From Pseudomonadota bacterium (GTDB taxonomy: Bacteria; Pseudomonadota; Alphaproteobacteria; Rhizobiales; Rhizobiaceae): DNA of 6,271 bases. A program made the translations under genes and the position numbers. The stretch lies in NCBI GenBank assembly GCA_023416545.1, contig JAEZHO010000396.1, forward strand, positions 1 to 6,271, given 5' to 3'. Shown in pieces: positions 5,235 to 6,271 of this stretch (its first letter is position 1; the number at the start of each line of letters is the position of its first letter). The notes under the pieces are model-generated. The model worked only from the letters and a program-made list of their open reading frames with translations. It was not told the DNA's origin and made no database searches.

Positions 5235-6271
5235 ATCCGTATCGGCGGCCAGATCACCGACGTGCTCGCGCACGTAATCGGCGTCGATCATCACCGTATT
5301 GCCCGCCCTGTCCGGAGCATTGAACGAGATATCGTCCAGAACCCGCTCCATCACCGTCTGCAGGCGACGGGCGCCGATATTCTCGACCGACGAGTTCAGA
5401 TGGACCGCGACGTCGGCCAGGGCGTCGATGGCATCCTCGGTGAAGTCCAGGCTGAGCTGCTCGGTTTCCATCAGCGCCTTGTACTGGCGGATCAGGCTTG
5501 CCTCCGTCTCGGTGAGGATGCGGCGGAAGTCCTCCTTGGTGAGCGGACGCAGCTCGACGCGGATCGGCAGGCGGCCCTGCAGTTCCGGCAGGAGATCCGA
5601 GGGCTTGGCCACATGGAAGGCGCCGGAGGCGATGAAGAGGATATGATCGGTCTTCACCGGGCCGTACTTGGTCGCAACCGTCGTGCCCTCGACCAGCGGC
5701 AGGAGGTCGCGCTGAACGCCTTCGCGCGAGACGCCGGCACCCAGGCCGCCATCGCGCGCGGCGATCTTGTCGATCTCGTCGAGGAAGACGATGCCGTCAT
5801 TTTCGACCGAGCGTACGGCCTCGCGCTGGATCACCTCGTTGTCGATCAGCTTGTCGGACTCGTCACGGATGAGTTCCGCATAGGACTTGGAAACGGTGGT
5901 GCGTACCTTCTTGGTGCGGCCGCCCAGCGCCTTGCCGAACATTTCGGAAAGGTTGAGGACGCCGATATTGGCTCCGGGCATGCCGGGAATGTCGAAACCG
6001 GGCATGCCGGAACCGGTGTCCGATACCTCGATCTCGATTTCCTTGTCATCCAGCTCGCCGCTCCGGAGCTTCTTGCGGAAACTCGCGCGGGTCGCCGGCG
6101 AGGCGGTGGAGCCGACGAGTGCCTCGAGAACGCGTTCCTCGGCGCTCATGTGCGCCTTGGCCTGCACCTCGGCGCGCTTCTTCTCGCGCACCAGGCCGAT
6201 GCCGACCTCGACGAGGTCGCGAATGATCTGCTCCACGTCACGGCCGACATAGCCGACCTCGGTGAACTTCG
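5214..6271 (-). CDS. hslU: HslU, ATPase subunit of the HslUV protease, N-terminus cut
   Basis: This is the C-terminal 351 residues of HslU (ClpY), the AAA+ unfoldase that caps the HslV peptidase and feeds it substrates in the cytoplasm. The reading frame stays open to the right edge, so the gene is partial; roughly 84 N-terminal residues, including Walker A, lie beyond. The visible part starts KFTEVGYVGRDVEQ and so holds the GYVG pore loop that grips substrate (6243-6254). The I-domain follows, with GMPGFDIPGMPG and LSEMFGKALGGRTKK. Walker B is GIVFLDEIDKIA (Asp-Glu at 5775-5780), then sensor 1 HILFIASGAFH, the GRLPIRVEL segment with the Arg finger, sensor 2 ENIGARRLQTVMER, and the C-terminal DLSRYIL tail that docks into HslV. 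A GTG at 6234-6236 is an internal Val codon, not the start. By family habit hslV should lie nearby, outside the window. All visible motifs are intact. Confidence 0.97.
   Translation of the reverse strand, partial: KFTEVGYVGRDVEQIIRDLVEVGIGLVREKKRAEVQAKAHMSAEERVLEALVGSTASPATRASFRKKLRSGELDDKEIEIEVSDTGSGMPGFDIPGMPGANIGVLNLSEMFGKALGGRTKKVRTTVSKSYAELIRDESDKLIDNEVIQREAVRSVENDGIVFLDEIDKIAARDGGLGAGVSREGVQRDLLPLVEGTTVATKYGPVKTDHILFIASGAFHVAKPSDLLPELQGRLPIRVELRPLTKEDFRRILTETEASLIRQYKALMETEQLSLDFTEDAIDALADVAVHLNSSVENIGARRLQTVMERVLDDISFNAPDRAGNTVMIDADYVREHVGDLAADTDLSRYIL

Noticed and set aside
6234..6236. GTG as the start of a 340-residue HslU
   Set aside because: The frame continues upstream to the window edge as KFTEVGYVGRD, which is conserved HslU sequence including the pore loop, so this GTG is an internal valine.

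Overview
The window is a GC-rich (roughly 60-65% by eye) stretch of alphaproteobacterial chromosome, most likely from the Rhizobiales and probably Rhizobiaceae. The case rests on a DUF1402 protein, a family I know mainly from Rhizobium, Agrobacterium and Brucella, on its position beside hslU and glcB, and on the codon and GC style. I see no insertion sequence, phage, tRNA, rRNA or CRISPR signature. Nearly all of the sequence is coding.

Layout: the 3' part of an L,D-transpeptidase gene (3-359) runs rightward and meets leftward glcB (malate synthase G, 419-2590). A strong GNRA-capped hairpin between them looks like a shared terminator. To the right, all genes point leftward. In transcription order these are hslU (ATPase subunit of the HslUV protease, cut by the right edge), a 181-base gap, a secreted DUF1402 protein (4103-5032), a stand-alone cytochrome P450 (2656-4059) and glcB. 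The gaps DUF1402-P450 (43 nt) and P450-glcB (65 nt) are short and show no clear terminator, so the three could be co-transcribed. I could not identify a convincing promoter.

Functionally this is a mix: cell-wall cross-linking (L,D-transpeptidase), glyoxylate-shunt carbon assimilation (GlcB), an oxygenase of unknown substrate (P450), a periplasmic protein that I read as lysozyme/lytic-transglycosylase-like, and cytoplasmic proteolysis (HslU). No single pathway joins them.

The points most worth a second look are: (1) the ordered lytic-transglycosylase-like motifs in the DUF1402 protein; (2) a hairpin in the P450 leader that would hide its Shine-Dalgarno sequence, combined with a TTG start; (3) an 11-bp perfect inverted repeat spanning the hslU stop codon; (4) two perfect 10-bp palindromes three bases apart between hslU and the DUF1402 gene. 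I found no clearly novel multi-gene system.
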